This document shows positions 10,286 through 18,113 of a stretch of DNA of 64,000 nt, in pieces; position 1 is the stretch's first letter, and each line of letters begins with the position of its first letter. The notes beneath the pieces were generated by a model. It was not told where the DNA came from. It did not search any database and was given only the letters and a program-made list of their open reading frames with translations. Origin of the DNA: Streptomyces sp. Ru73 (GTDB lineage Bacteria > Actinomycetota > Actinomycetes > Streptomycetales > Streptomycetaceae); contig NZ_PQSQ01000028.1 in NCBI RefSeq assembly GCF_002920575.1, forward strand, positions 1-64,000, written 5' to 3'. The position numbers were made by a program, and so were the translations under genes.

Positions 10286-11267
10286 CGAGGAAGTTGGCGC
10301 CGGCGCGGCCGGCCAGGTGGTCCTCGACATTGGCCACGGTGGTGTCGATGATCTGGCCGACCGCGTCCTCGGTGAAGTACGCCTGGTGCGAGGTGACCAG
10401 GACGTTCCCGAAGGTCATCAGGCGGGCGAGGGTGTCGTCCTCGACGACTTCGAGCGACTTGTCGAAGAAGAACAGCCCGGCCTCCTCCTCGTAGACGTCC
10501 AGGCCGACGCCGCGAAGCCGGCCGGCCTTGAGCGTCGCCACGAGGGCCGCGGTGTCCACCAGGCCGCCGCGGCTGGAGTTGACCAAAATCGCGTCGTCCT
10601 TCATCGCCGCCAGTGCCTTGGCGCCGACCAGGTGCCGGGTGTCCTCCAGCAGCGGCACGTGCAGGCTGATCAGGTCGGACTCGGCGAACAGCCGGTCGCG
10701 GTCGACGTAGGTCATGCCCAGCTCCGTGCAGGCCGGGTTCTCGGCGATGTCCCAGCCGAGCAGCCGCATGCCGAAGCCGTGCGCGATGCGGGTGAACGCC
10801 TCGCCGATCTTGCCGGTGCCGACCACGCCCACGGTGCGGCCGCGCAGGTCCCGGCCCATCAGCCCGTCCAGCCGGAAGTCGAAGTTCCGGGTGCGGTTGG
10901 CGGCGCGCACGATCCGCCGGTTCACCGCCAGCGCGAGCCCCCAGGCGAACTCGGCGACGGAGTACGGGGAGTAGGCGGACACCCGGGCGACGGTGAGGCC
11001 GAGGTCGGCGGCGGCCCGCAGGTCGATGTTGTTGTAGCCGGTGGAGCGCTGGGCGATCATTTTCGTGCCGCCCGCCGCGAGCTCCTGGAGCACAGCGGCG
11101 TTCAGCTCGTCGTTGACGGCCGTGCTGACGATCTCGTAGCCGGCCGCGATGGGCGCGGTGTCTCCGTTGAGGAAGACGTCGAGGCTGCGGATCTGATGAC
11201 GGCCGTCGAAGGCGTGCTCCAGCAGCCTGCGCTCGTCCGCCTGCACCCCGAAGGCCACGATCTCCAC
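10251..11267 (-). CDS. D-2-hydroxyacid dehydrogenase, D-lactate dehydrogenase type
   Basis: 338 residues from the GTG at 11267, which has GGGAGCG just upstream; an ATG at 11300 is an alternative. NAD-binding fold with GVVGTGKIGEAFTRIA. Catalytic residues are visible: Arg in NSSRGGLVDT, a Glu/Asp in VYEEEAGLFFFD and the acid-base His in TSHQAYFTEDA. The SLDVFLNGDTAPIA segment, STGYNNIDL and the DVYEEEA region point to the D-lactate dehydrogenase subgroup (pyruvate to D-lactate) over other 2-hydroxyacid dehydrogenases, though substrate is not certain. The 3' end overlaps trpE(G) by 35 bases on the opposite strand. An inverted repeat TGGGCCG-N6-CGGCCCA at 11309-11328 lies before the start and could be an operator. 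Confidence 0.88.
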   Translation of the reverse strand: MEIVAFGVQADERRLLEHAFDGRHQIRSLDVFLNGDTAPIAAGYEIVSTAVNDELNAAVLQELAAGGTKMIAQRSTGYNNIDLRAAADLGLTVARVSAYSPYSVAEFAWGLALAVNRRIVRAANRTRNFDFRLDGLMGRDLRGRTVGVVGTGKIGEAFTRIAHGFGMRLLGWDIAENPACTELGMTYVDRDRLFAESDLISLHVPLLEDTRHLVGAKALAAMKDDAILVNSSRGGLVDTAALVATLKAGRLRGVGLDVYEEEAGLFFFDKSLEVVEDDTLARLMTFGNVLVTSHQAYFTEDAVGQIIDTTVANVEDHLAGRAGANFLVTPERRPAAGT

Positions 11268-11351
11268 GCTGCGCTCCCATCTGTACCGGTTTGCGGACAT
11301 ACGGGCGATGGGCCGAATATACGGCCCACCGCCCGGCCTCGCCGTACGGAG

Positions 11352-11369
11352 CGGGCGGCGCGCCGCCCG
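11352..11369 (-). terminator. Possible terminator after pfkA
   Basis: An 8-bp perfect stem (CGGGCGGC with GCCGCCCG) around GC, 15 bases beyond the pfkA stop. The tiny loop means fewer pairs actually close, so this is a modest call. Confidence 0.45.
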
Positions 11370-11383
11370 GCAGTGCCGCCGCG

Positions 11384-12412
11384 TCAGCCGAAGAAGACCC
11401 CGGCCTCGGAGTACAGCTTCGGGTCCACTGTCTTCAGCTTCGCCGTGGCCTCCGCGAGCGGCACCCGGACGATGTCCGTGCCGCGCAGCGCGACCATCTT
11501 CCCGAAGTCGCCGTCCCGCACGGCGTCGATGGCGTGCAGCCCGAAGCGGGTGGCCAGCCAGCGGTCGAAGGCGCTGGGGGTGCCGCCGCGCTGGGTGTGG
11601 CCCAGGACGGTGGTGCGCGCCTCCTTGCCCGTGCGCCGCTCGATCTCCTTGGCCAGCCACTCCCCCACGCCGGAGAGCCGGACGTGCCCGAAGGAGTCGG
11701 TGGAGTCGTCCTTCAGGACCATCTCGCCGTCCTTGGGCATGGCGCCCTCGGCGACGACCACGATGGGCGCGTAGCGCACCTTGAAGCGGGACTCGACCCA
11801 GGCGCAGACCTGCTCGATGTCGAACCGCTGCTCGGGGATGAGGATGACGTTGGCGCCGCCCGCCAGGCCGGAGTGCAGCGCGATCCAGCCCGCGTGCCGC
11901 CCCATGACCTCGACGACCAGGACCCGCATGTGCGACTCGGCGGTGGTGTGCAGCCGGTCGATGGCCTCGGTGGCGACGCCGACGGCGGTGTCGAAGCCGA
12001 AGGTGTAGTCGGTGGCCGAGAGGTCGTTGTCGATGGTCTTGGGGACGCCGACGCAGTGGATGCCGTGCTCGTTGGACAGGCGCGCCGCGACGCCGAGGGT
12101 GTCCTCGCCCCCGATGGCCACCAGCGCGTCGACCTCGTGCTTGGCGAGGTTGTCGCGGATCCGCCGGACGCCCTCCTCCTGCTTGAAGGGGTTGGTGCGC
12201 GAGGACCCCAGGATCGTGCCGCCGCGGGGCAGGATGCCGCGGACCGCGGGGATGTCCAGCGGCACCGTGTCGCCCTCCAGCGGCCCGCGCCAGCCGTCCC
12301 GGAAGCCCACGAAGTCGTACTCGTACTCCTGGGTGCCCTTGCGGACCACCGCCCGGATGACCGCGTTCAGCCCGGGGCAGTCGCCGCCACCGGTAAGCAC
12401 TCCTACCCGCAT
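11384..12412 (-). CDS. pfkA: 6-phosphofructokinase, group III, with PPi-type active-site pair
   Basis: Phosphorylates fructose 6-phosphate in glycolysis. 342 residues. Motifs: GVLTGGGDCPGLNAVIR at the N-terminus, ILPRGGTILGSSRTNP, AIGGEDTLG (99-107), GVPKTIDND with catalytic Asp128, VEVMGRHAGWIA, IPEQRFDIE and HTQRGGTPSAFDR. Residue 104 is Asp and the residue before TIDND is Lys. In the family, Asp104 plus this Lys marks pyrophosphate-using enzymes, whereas ATP enzymes usually have Gly at 104. The donor is therefore uncertain and could be PPi. An inverted repeat GTGA-TCCAGG-TCAC lies upstream at 12461-12474. Confidence 0.93.
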   Translation of the reverse strand: MRVGVLTGGGDCPGLNAVIRAVVRKGTQEYEYDFVGFRDGWRGPLEGDTVPLDIPAVRGILPRGGTILGSSRTNPFKQEEGVRRIRDNLAKHEVDALVAIGGEDTLGVAARLSNEHGIHCVGVPKTIDNDLSATDYTFGFDTAVGVATEAIDRLHTTAESHMRVLVVEVMGRHAGWIALHSGLAGGANVILIPEQRFDIEQVCAWVESRFKVRYAPIVVVAEGAMPKDGEMVLKDDSTDSFGHVRLSGVGEWLAKEIERRTGKEARTTVLGHTQRGGTPSAFDRWLATRFGLHAIDAVRDGDFGKMVALRGTDIVRVPLAEATAKLKTVDPKLYSEAGVFFG

Positions 12413-12580
12413 CGCTTCTTCCCTTCGTCCCGTCCTGGACCGATGCGGGTCACGCTAATGGTGATCCAGGTCACTCAGGAGAGGGACGAGGGGCGGATTC
12501 CGGTGATTTTCGGGGGCGTTGGGCGCCGCCGTTCACTCGTACGAGCGGCTCCGGAAACGGCGCCGGATTTCCGCCCGTGG

Positions 12581-13252
12581 TCAGGGCGTGTCCAGGCCGC
12601 GCTCTATCGCGTACCGGACCAGCTCGACCCTGTTGTGCAGCTGGAGCTTGCCGAGGGTGTTCTGCACGTGGTTCTGCACCGTGCGGTGCGAGATGACCAG
12701 CCGCTCGGCGATCTGCTTGTACGACAGACCCTTGGCGACCAGGCGCAGCACCTCGGTCTCGCGGTCGGTCAGCCGCGGCGCGCCCGGCTCGTCCTCGGTG
12801 GCCGGCGCGGGCTCGGTGGCCAGCCTGCGGTACTCCCCGAGCACCAGCCCGGCCAGTCCGGGGGTGAACACCGGGTCGCCGGCGGCGGTGGAGCGCACCG
12901 CCTCGATCAGCTCCTCGGTGCTCGCGGACTTCACCAGATAACCCGTCGCGCCGGACTTCACGGCCTCCAGCACGTCCGCGTGCTCGCCGCTCGCGGAGAG
13001 CACCAGGACGCGCAGCCGGGGGTTGCCGCCGACCAGCTCGCGGCAGACCTCGACGCCGGGCAGGCCGGGGAGGTTCAGGTCGAGGACCAGGACGTCGGGC
13101 GCCGCTGCCTGGGCCCTGCGGACCGCCTGCGGGCCGTCGCCCGCGGTCGCGACCACCTCGAACCCGGCCTCGGCCAGGTCCCTGGCCACCGCGTCCCGCC
13201 ACATCGGGTGGTCGTCGACCACCATGACCTTCACGCCCGGGTGCTCGCTCAT
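12581..13252 (-). CDS. NarL/LuxR-family response regulator
   Basis: 223 residues. Receiver domain: VMVVDDHPMWRDAV with the acidic pocket, phospho-acceptor Asp in DVLVLDLNLPG, Thr/Ser switch in VLVLSASGEH and Lys in GYLVKSAS. C-terminal LuxR helix-turn-helix: LTDRETEVLRLVAKGLSYKQIA and TVQNHVQNTLGKL. The start ATG at 13252 overlaps the kinase stop (ATGA), so the pair is translationally coupled. The cognate sensor is the membrane histidine kinase just upstream. Target genes cannot be inferred from the sequence. Confidence 0.93.
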   Translation of the reverse strand: MSEHPGVKVMVVDDHPMWRDAVARDLAEAGFEVVATAGDGPQAVRRAQAAAPDVLVLDLNLPGLPGVEVCRELVGGNPRLRVLVLSASGEHADVLEAVKSGATGYLVKSASTEELIEAVRSTAAGDPVFTPGLAGLVLGEYRRLATEPAPATEDEPGAPRLTDRETEVLRLVAKGLSYKQIAERLVISHRTVQNHVQNTLGKLQLHNRVELVRYAIERGLDTP

Positions 13253-14637
13253 GCGCCTGCCTTCCCCCGTCGTCCGCCCTCGGGCACGCCGCCCTTGGGT
13301 ACCGTCAGCTCCACTTCCGTGCCCTGGCCCGGGACGGAGATCCACTCGGCCGTGCCGCCGAGGTCCCGCAGCCGTCCGCGGATGGACAGCGCGACCCCGA
13401 GCCGGCCCTCGCGCTCGGCGTCGGCGAGCCGGCCCTCCGGGATGCCGGGACCGTCGTCCCGCACCGTCACGATCACCGCCTCCGGCTCGTCCTCGACCAG
13501 GATCCACGCCTGGGCCCCGTCCCCCGCGTGCACCCGCACATTGTCCAACGCGGCACTGACGGCCGCGGCCAGCTCCGCCGCACGGGACGCCGGCAGCAGT
13601 ACCGGGGCGCCCGGCTCGGAGAAGGTCACCCCGGCGCCCGCGTACGGCGCGAGCAGCGCCCGTACGTCGCACGGCTCGTCCGAGAACTCCTCCCCCTCGG
13701 GCACGCAGTTGTCCCCGTACGAAGGCCCGTCGGCCGCGCCGTCCTCGTACGCAGGGTCCGCGCCGTCCTCGTACGCCGCGTCCGCTGCGTCCCCGTGTGC
13801 CGCGTCCGCCGCGCCTGAAGGCGGCACGGGCCGCTGCGCCGGCACTAGGCCGCTGGAGACCAGGGTGCGCAGCGCGACCTCCTGCTCACCGGCCATCCGG
13901 CCCAGCTCAGCGGCCTCGCCGCCGAGCGCGGCGCCGCGCCGCTGCACCATCGCCAGCACCTGGAGCACGCTGTCGTGGATGTCGCGGGCCAGCCGCTCCC
14001 GCTCGCGGGTTGCCGCCTCGATCTGCAGGGCGCGCGCGAGGGTGCGCTCACTGGCGCGGGCCACCTCGACCACGTAACCGATCGCGACGCTCGCCACCCA
14101 CACCAGCAGCACGTTGTGGACGGTGTCGCGGGCGAACTCCTGGCGTTCCACGAGGTTGGCGACCGCCACCACCGAGGAGGCGCCCGCCGCCCAGCGCCAG
14201 CCGCCCTTGATCGCGAAGCCGAGCGCGGCGCCGGCCGTCCATATCGACGGCAGCGTGGGCGCGCCGCCCACGATCCGCGCGTGGGTGTCGACGAGCGGGG
14301 TGACCAGGATGCCGGTGACCGCGAAGGCGAGGTCACCGAAGAGGAAGCGGCGGGTGCAGCGCTCGGCGGAGGTGGTGCAGCGCCAGGTCAGCACCATCCA
14401 CGCGGTGAGCGCCGCCATGTACGCGGCACCGCCCAACGGGTGCGCGTACTCGGTGTAGTTGAGCGAGAAGATCACCACGGCGTAGACCAGGGTGAGCACG
14501 CGGTACCCCGTCAGCGCCCGCCACAGCGGGAGCTCGACGGACATCCGCAGCACCCGGGGCTGCCGGGCCCGTCCCCCGGCCCCCGCCGCCGTGCTCGCCG
14601 GCTCCGCCACCGCGGGTATCCGGTCCTCCGATGCCAT
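13249..14637 (-). CDS. Membrane sensor histidine kinase (MacS/NarL-partner type)
   Basis: 462 residues from the ATG at 14637, chosen because AGGGGGTG sits about 7 bases upstream; a GTG three codons earlier is possible. Five to six membrane spans in the first 200 residues, then a HisKA_3 phospho-acceptor region (RLARDIHDSVLQVLAMVQRRG) and an HATPase domain (ALDNVRVHAGD, VRDDGPGIPEGRL, GTEVELTVPKGG). Between them lies a low-complexity linker, AADAAHGDAADAAYEDGADP and following, encoded by short tandem repeats around 13720-13815; its length may vary between strains. Couples to the response regulator by a four-base overlap. Confidence 0.9.
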   Translation of the reverse strand: MASEDRIPAVAEPASTAAGAGGRARQPRVLRMSVELPLWRALTGYRVLTLVYAVVIFSLNYTEYAHPLGGAAYMAALTAWMVLTWRCTTSAERCTRRFLFGDLAFAVTGILVTPLVDTHARIVGGAPTLPSIWTAGAALGFAIKGGWRWAAGASSVVAVANLVERQEFARDTVHNVLLVWVASVAIGYVVEVARASERTLARALQIEAATRERERLARDIHDSVLQVLAMVQRRGAALGGEAAELGRMAGEQEVALRTLVSSGLVPAQRPVPPSGAADAAHGDAADAAYEDGADPAYEDGAADGPSYGDNCVPEGEEFSDEPCDVRALLAPYAGAGVTFSEPGAPVLLPASRAAELAAAVSAALDNVRVHAGDGAQAWILVEDEPEAVIVTVRDDGPGIPEGRLADAEREGRLGVALSIRGRLRDLGGTAEWISVPGQGTEVELTVPKGGVPEGGRRGKAGA

Positions 14638-14659
14638 CCGGCCCACCCCCCTCGCCGGG

Positions 14660-15403
14660 CTACTGAGCCCCGGACCCGGACTTCTTCGCCGCCTTCTCCG
14701 CCTCGGCCTGCTTCTTCGCGGCCTCGGCGATCTGCCGCTTGGCCGCGGTCGCGTAGATGTCGACGTACTCCTGGCCCGACAGCTTCATGATTTCGTACAT
14801 GACCTCGTCGGTGACCGACCGCAGGATGAAGCGGTCGCCGTCCATGCCGTGGTAGCGGCTGAAGTCCAGCGGCTTGCCGATGCGGATGCCGGGCCGGATC
14901 ATCTTCGGCACGATCTTGCCGGGCGGCTGCACCTTCTCCGTGTCGATCATCGCCACGGGGATCACCGGCGCGCCGGTGGCCAGCGTCACCCGGGCCAGGC
15001 CGCCGGGCTTGCCGCGGTAGAGCCGGCCGTCGGGCGAGCGGGTGCCCTCGGGGTAGATCCCGAACAGCTCGCCGCGCTCCAGCACCTCGATGCCGCTCCT
15101 GATCGCCGCCTCACCGGCGCCGCGGCCGCCGGAGCGGTCCACCGGCAGCTGGCCGACGCCCTTGAAGAACGCGGCGGTCAGCTTGCCCTTGATACCGGGC
15201 GAGGTGAAGTACTCGGCCTTCGCGATGAAGGTGACCTTCCGGTCGAGCACCGCGGGCAGGAAGAAGGAGTCCGAGAACGACAGGTGGTTGCTCGCCAGGA
15301 TGGCGGGCCCCTCGGCAGGGATGTTCTCCAGGCCCTCGACCCAGGGGCGGAACGCCAGCTTCAGCGAGTTGCCGACGGAAAACTTCATTGCGCCGTAGAT
15401 CAA
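14660..15403 (-). CDS. plsC: 1-acyl-sn-glycerol-3-phosphate acyltransferase (PlsC family)
   Basis: Adds an acyl chain to lysophosphatidate in phospholipid synthesis. 247 residues. The acyltransferase motifs are clear: NHLSFSDSFF (NHxxxxD catalytic His/Asp), FFKGVGQLPVDRSGG, FGIYPEGTRSPDGRLYRGKPG (EGTR) and VIPVAMI. The C-terminus is an Ala/Lys-rich helix (AAKRQIAEAAKKQAEAEKAA) that may touch the membrane or a partner. I chose the TTG at 15403 because AAGGAG lies 5 bases upstream and the resulting start, MIYGAMKFSVG, matches homologues as I remember them. The next ATG is five codons on. The gene follows the two-component system with a short gap but may be transcribed separately. Confidence 0.88.
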   Translation of the reverse strand: MIYGAMKFSVGNSLKLAFRPWVEGLENIPAEGPAILASNHLSFSDSFFLPAVLDRKVTFIAKAEYFTSPGIKGKLTAAFFKGVGQLPVDRSGGRGAGEAAIRSGIEVLERGELFGIYPEGTRSPDGRLYRGKPGGLARVTLATGAPVIPVAMIDTEKVQPPGKIVPKMIRPGIRIGKPLDFSRYHGMDGDRFILRSVTDEVMYEIMKLSGQEYVDIYATAAKRQIAEAAKKQAEAEKAAKKSGSGAQ

Positions 15404-15603
15404 CGCCACTCCTTCTGTGTCCGACGCAAAGACCTTAACCCGCGCGGCGGTCCCCCTCCTCACCGTGCGTGGCGCCGCGGCCGCGCCCCGCGCGGCACAC
15501 CCTCCCCTGCGGACCTATCCGGGCGGCTGGGCTTTGCGTACCCTGCAGTTACCAGCTTTCGCCGCAGGCCGGCGCTTCCCCTTTTACCGAACGGAGTCTT
15601 CCG

Positions 15604-16389
15604 GTGCCGCTCCTTCCCGGGGCCGAGCCGTTCCGCCATGAAGGCGGTCAGGTCGGTGTCCTCGTCTGCCACGGCTTCACCGGTTCCCCGCAGTCCGTAC
15701 GCCCGTGGGCCGAGTACCTCGCGGACCGGGGCCTCACCGTCTCGCTGCCGCTGCTGCCGGGCCACGGCACCCGCTGGCAGGACCTGCAGATCACCGGCTG
15801 GCAGGACTGGTACGCCGAGGTCGACCGCGAGCTGCGCGCCCTGACGGCCCGCTGCGACAAGGTCTTCGTCTGCGGCCTGTCCATGGGCGGCGCGCTGGCG
15901 CTGCGGCTGGCCGCGCGGCACGGCGACGCGATCAGCGGCGTGGCCGTGGTGAACCCGGCGAACAAGGTGCACGACGCGGCGGCCCCGCTGCTGCCGGTGC
16001 TGCGCCATGTCGTCCGCTCCACCAAGGGCCTGACCAGCGACATCTGCAAGGCGAACGCCATGGAGACCGGGTACGACCGGGTCCCGCTGCACGCCGCGCA
16101 CTCGGTGCGGCAGTTCTTCCGGCTGGTCGACGCCGAGCTGCCGCAGGTCACCCAGCCGCTGCTGGTGATGACCAGCCCGCAGGACCACGTCGTGCCGCCG
16201 GCCGACTCCGAGCGCATCATGAGCCGGGTCTCGTCCAAGGACCTGCGGCAGAAGCTGCTGGAGCGCAGCTACCACGTCGCGACCCTGGACCACGACGCCG
16301 AGCAGATCTTCGCCGACACCTACGACTTCATCGCCCGCCTCGCACCGGCCGTGAAGGGGGAGGGGACGACCACCAGTGGTGGAGCGTGA
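15604..16389 (+). CDS. Alpha/beta hydrolase (Est30/monoacylglycerol lipase type)
   Basis: 261 residues from the GTG at 15604, supported by ACGGAG nine bases upstream. Alpha/beta-hydrolase core with VCHGFTGSPQSVRPWAEYLA (oxyanion region), nucleophile elbow GLSMGGALAL (Ser), acid Asp in MTSPQDHVV and His in SYHVATLDHD. This is the small carboxylesterase/monoacylglycerol lipase family, which hydrolyses short-chain esters. No signal peptide, so it is cytosolic. The next gene overlaps its 3' end by 14 bases, suggesting one transcript. Natural substrate unknown. Confidence 0.88.
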   Translation: MPLLPGAEPFRHEGGQVGVLVCHGFTGSPQSVRPWAEYLADRGLTVSLPLLPGHGTRWQDLQITGWQDWYAEVDRELRALTARCDKVFVCGLSMGGALALRLAARHGDAISGVAVVNPANKVHDAAAPLLPVLRHVVRSTKGLTSDICKANAMETGYDRVPLHAAHSVRQFFRLVDAELPQVTQPLLVMTSPQDHVVPPADSERIMSRVSSKDLRQKLLERSYHVATLDHDAEQIFADTYDFIARLAPAVKGEGTTTSGGA

Positions 16390-17110
16390 CCCGCGCGATC
16401 CTCTGGACGAGGACGCCGCCTGGGCCGAGATCGTGGCCTCCTACGGCGAGGAGCCGGCCTTTCCCGCGCCGGAGGACCGGCCGTCCGCGCCGGTCTCCCG
16501 GCAGCCGGACGCCGGGGACGACCGCCCGGTGACCGACCTGGACCTGGAGAAGGGCCTGGCGAACTGGGAGAAGGAGCTGGGCCTGGACAAGAGCACGGCG
16601 AAGGAGCCGGCCGAGACCCCCGAGCAGCCGGGTCCGGTCCCGGACGCCGGGCGGGAGCGGACGGACGGCGCGCCGCGGCCGGGCGCCGGGGAGGGCGCGG
16701 AGGACGCGCCACCCGCCGAGCGGCCGGAGCGCGGTCCCGCCGGCCTGCCCGGTGACGTCTCCGGTGACCGGCCCGGCAGCTCCGTGGTGTTCGCGCCGGG
16801 CGTCGGGCCGCGCGACTGGTCGGCCGCCGAACCCTCCGACGAGGACTTCGACGAGGACGACGAGGGGCACTTCACCCCGCCCGAGCCGCCGCCGCTGCCG
16901 CAGGCCGACGTCACGACCAAGTTCGCCTGGATCGCGGTGCTGGGCGGCCCGCTGCTGCTCGTCCTGGTGATGATCTTCCAGTGGCCGGTCACCTGGTGGA
17001 TCACCACGCTGGGCATCGGCGGCTTCCTGGGCGGCTTCGCGACGCTGGTCGCCCGGATGAAGGACGATGACGACGACGAGCCCCGGCCCGGGGGCGGCGC
17101 GGTCGTCTGA
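16376..17110 (+). CDS. Acidic membrane protein of unknown function
   Basis: 244 residues, no family recognised with certainty. The first 180 residues are acidic and proline-rich, with likely disorder (EEPAFPAPEDRPSAP, EPSDEDFDEDDEGHF). Two C-terminal membrane spans follow (FAWIAVLGGPLLLVLVMIF and ITTLGIGGFLGGFATLVA) and a short acidic tail (KDDDDDEP). So a long cytoplasmic arm is anchored by a hairpin in the membrane. GTG at 16376 or the immediately following GTG at 16379 may be used; both overlap the esterase gene. Conserved position after the esterase suggests an operon but not a function. Confidence 0.8.
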   Translation: MVERDPRDPLDEDAAWAEIVASYGEEPAFPAPEDRPSAPVSRQPDAGDDRPVTDLDLEKGLANWEKELGLDKSTAKEPAETPEQPGPVPDAGRERTDGAPRPGAGEGAEDAPPAERPERGPAGLPGDVSGDRPGSSVVFAPGVGPRDWSAAEPSDEDFDEDDEGHFTPPEPPPLPQADVTTKFAWIAVLGGPLLLVLVMIFQWPVTWWITTLGIGGFLGGFATLVARMKDDDDDEPRPGGGAVV

Positions 17111-17153
17111 CGGCGCCGGGCGCCCGGGCGCCGGGCCGCCGCGCGCGGGGCCG

Positions 17154-17897
17154 CTAGGGAGTGGCCGGCACCCGCAGCGCGGCCAGCACCGGCAGGTGGT
17201 CCGTGGCGGCCAGCAGGTCCGCCTCCCGTACGCCCGGGAGGTCGATCGGCACGCCGCAGGCCAGCACCTCGATGCCGGCGGTGGTGAACACCCCGTCGAT
17301 GCGCTGGTGCGGGTCGTGCGGCGTCGAGGTGTACTCGCCGCCCCAGGGCGCGGCCTCCCAGGCGTCGGTCAGCGCCCCGGCCAGCCGCCGGAAGCTGCGC
17401 CCCTTGGGCCGGTCGTTGAGGTCCCCTGCGGCCACCGCGTGCGGCGCGTCCAGCAGCGCGAGCCGCTCCAGGAGCAGCCCGGCCTGCTCGTACCGCTCCG
17501 CCGCGCTCAGGCTCAGGTGCGCGCTGAGCACCCCCAGCCGCGCTCCCCCGATGCGCAGCACCGCGGTCGCGAAGCCGCGCCGGTGCAGTCCTGGCGTCTT
17601 GGGCAGCAGGACGTCCTCGGCGCGCTCCACGTGGGCGCGGAGCGAGGTGAGGACGAGCGGGCCGCAGGCGGTCGCGCCGCCCGTGGCGTACACCAGGTCC
17701 GTCTCGCGGGCGAGGGCCGCAGCGGCCTTCCGCCAGCGGAAGAAGCGCGGCGCCTCCTGGAGGAGCGCGACGTCGGGGGCGCAGGCGCGGATGACCCTGG
17801 CGAGCGCCGCCCGGTCGTCGCGCATCGAGCGGATGTTGTAGCTGAGCACGCGGATGACGGCGGAGCCGTCGGACTCGGTACGGGACTCGGGGAACAT
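17154..17897 (-). CDS. Endonuclease/exonuclease/phosphatase (EEP) family hydrolase
   Basis: 247 residues from the ATG at 17897; an upstream GTG at 17939 is possible. EEP-fold motifs: VLSYNIRSMRDD (Asn), VALLQEAPRFF (metal Glu), LSAHLSL, AAGDLNDRP (Asp/Asn) and ATDHLPVLA (catalytic Asp-His near the C-terminus). The family includes AP endonuclease-like, DNase I-like and lipid phosphatase enzymes, so substrate is open. No signal peptide is seen. It is convergent with the membrane-protein gene. GC-rich inverted repeats between the two (17111-17133) may terminate transcription but are too messy to call. Confidence 0.85.
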   Translation of the reverse strand: MFPESRTESDGSAVIRVLSYNIRSMRDDRAALARVIRACAPDVALLQEAPRFFRWRKAAAALARETDLVYATGGATACGPLVLTSLRAHVERAEDVLLPKTPGLHRRGFATAVLRIGGARLGVLSAHLSLSAAERYEQAGLLLERLALLDAPHAVAAGDLNDRPKGRSFRRLAGALTDAWEAAPWGGEYTSTPHDPHQRIDGVFTTAGIEVLACGVPIDLPGVREADLLAATDHLPVLAALRVPATP

Positions 17898-18113
17898 GCT
17901 CAAGGTGCCAGGTCCTCTCGCCGGGGTCCGGTGCGTCACGGTGGCTCAGACTAAGCCACTGCCCGCCACGCCCCGGAAGGCGCAGCGGGCAGTACGCGGG
18001 ACGACCGCGGTCACCATGCGGTACCCATGGCCGCGACCGTCGATCGAGCAATTCCCGCGGCGCCCGGCCGGGTCCGCGAGAGCGGCGCCGGTCCGGGCGC
18101 GAAGGGCCGCTGC

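Noticed and set aside
13720-13815. Possible CRISPR-like repeats
   Set aside because: In frame, imperfect, encode a protein linker and have no spacers.
17111-17133. GC-rich palindromes after the acidic membrane protein gene
   Set aside because: Several overlapping short arms with no single stable hairpin; not called as a terminator.
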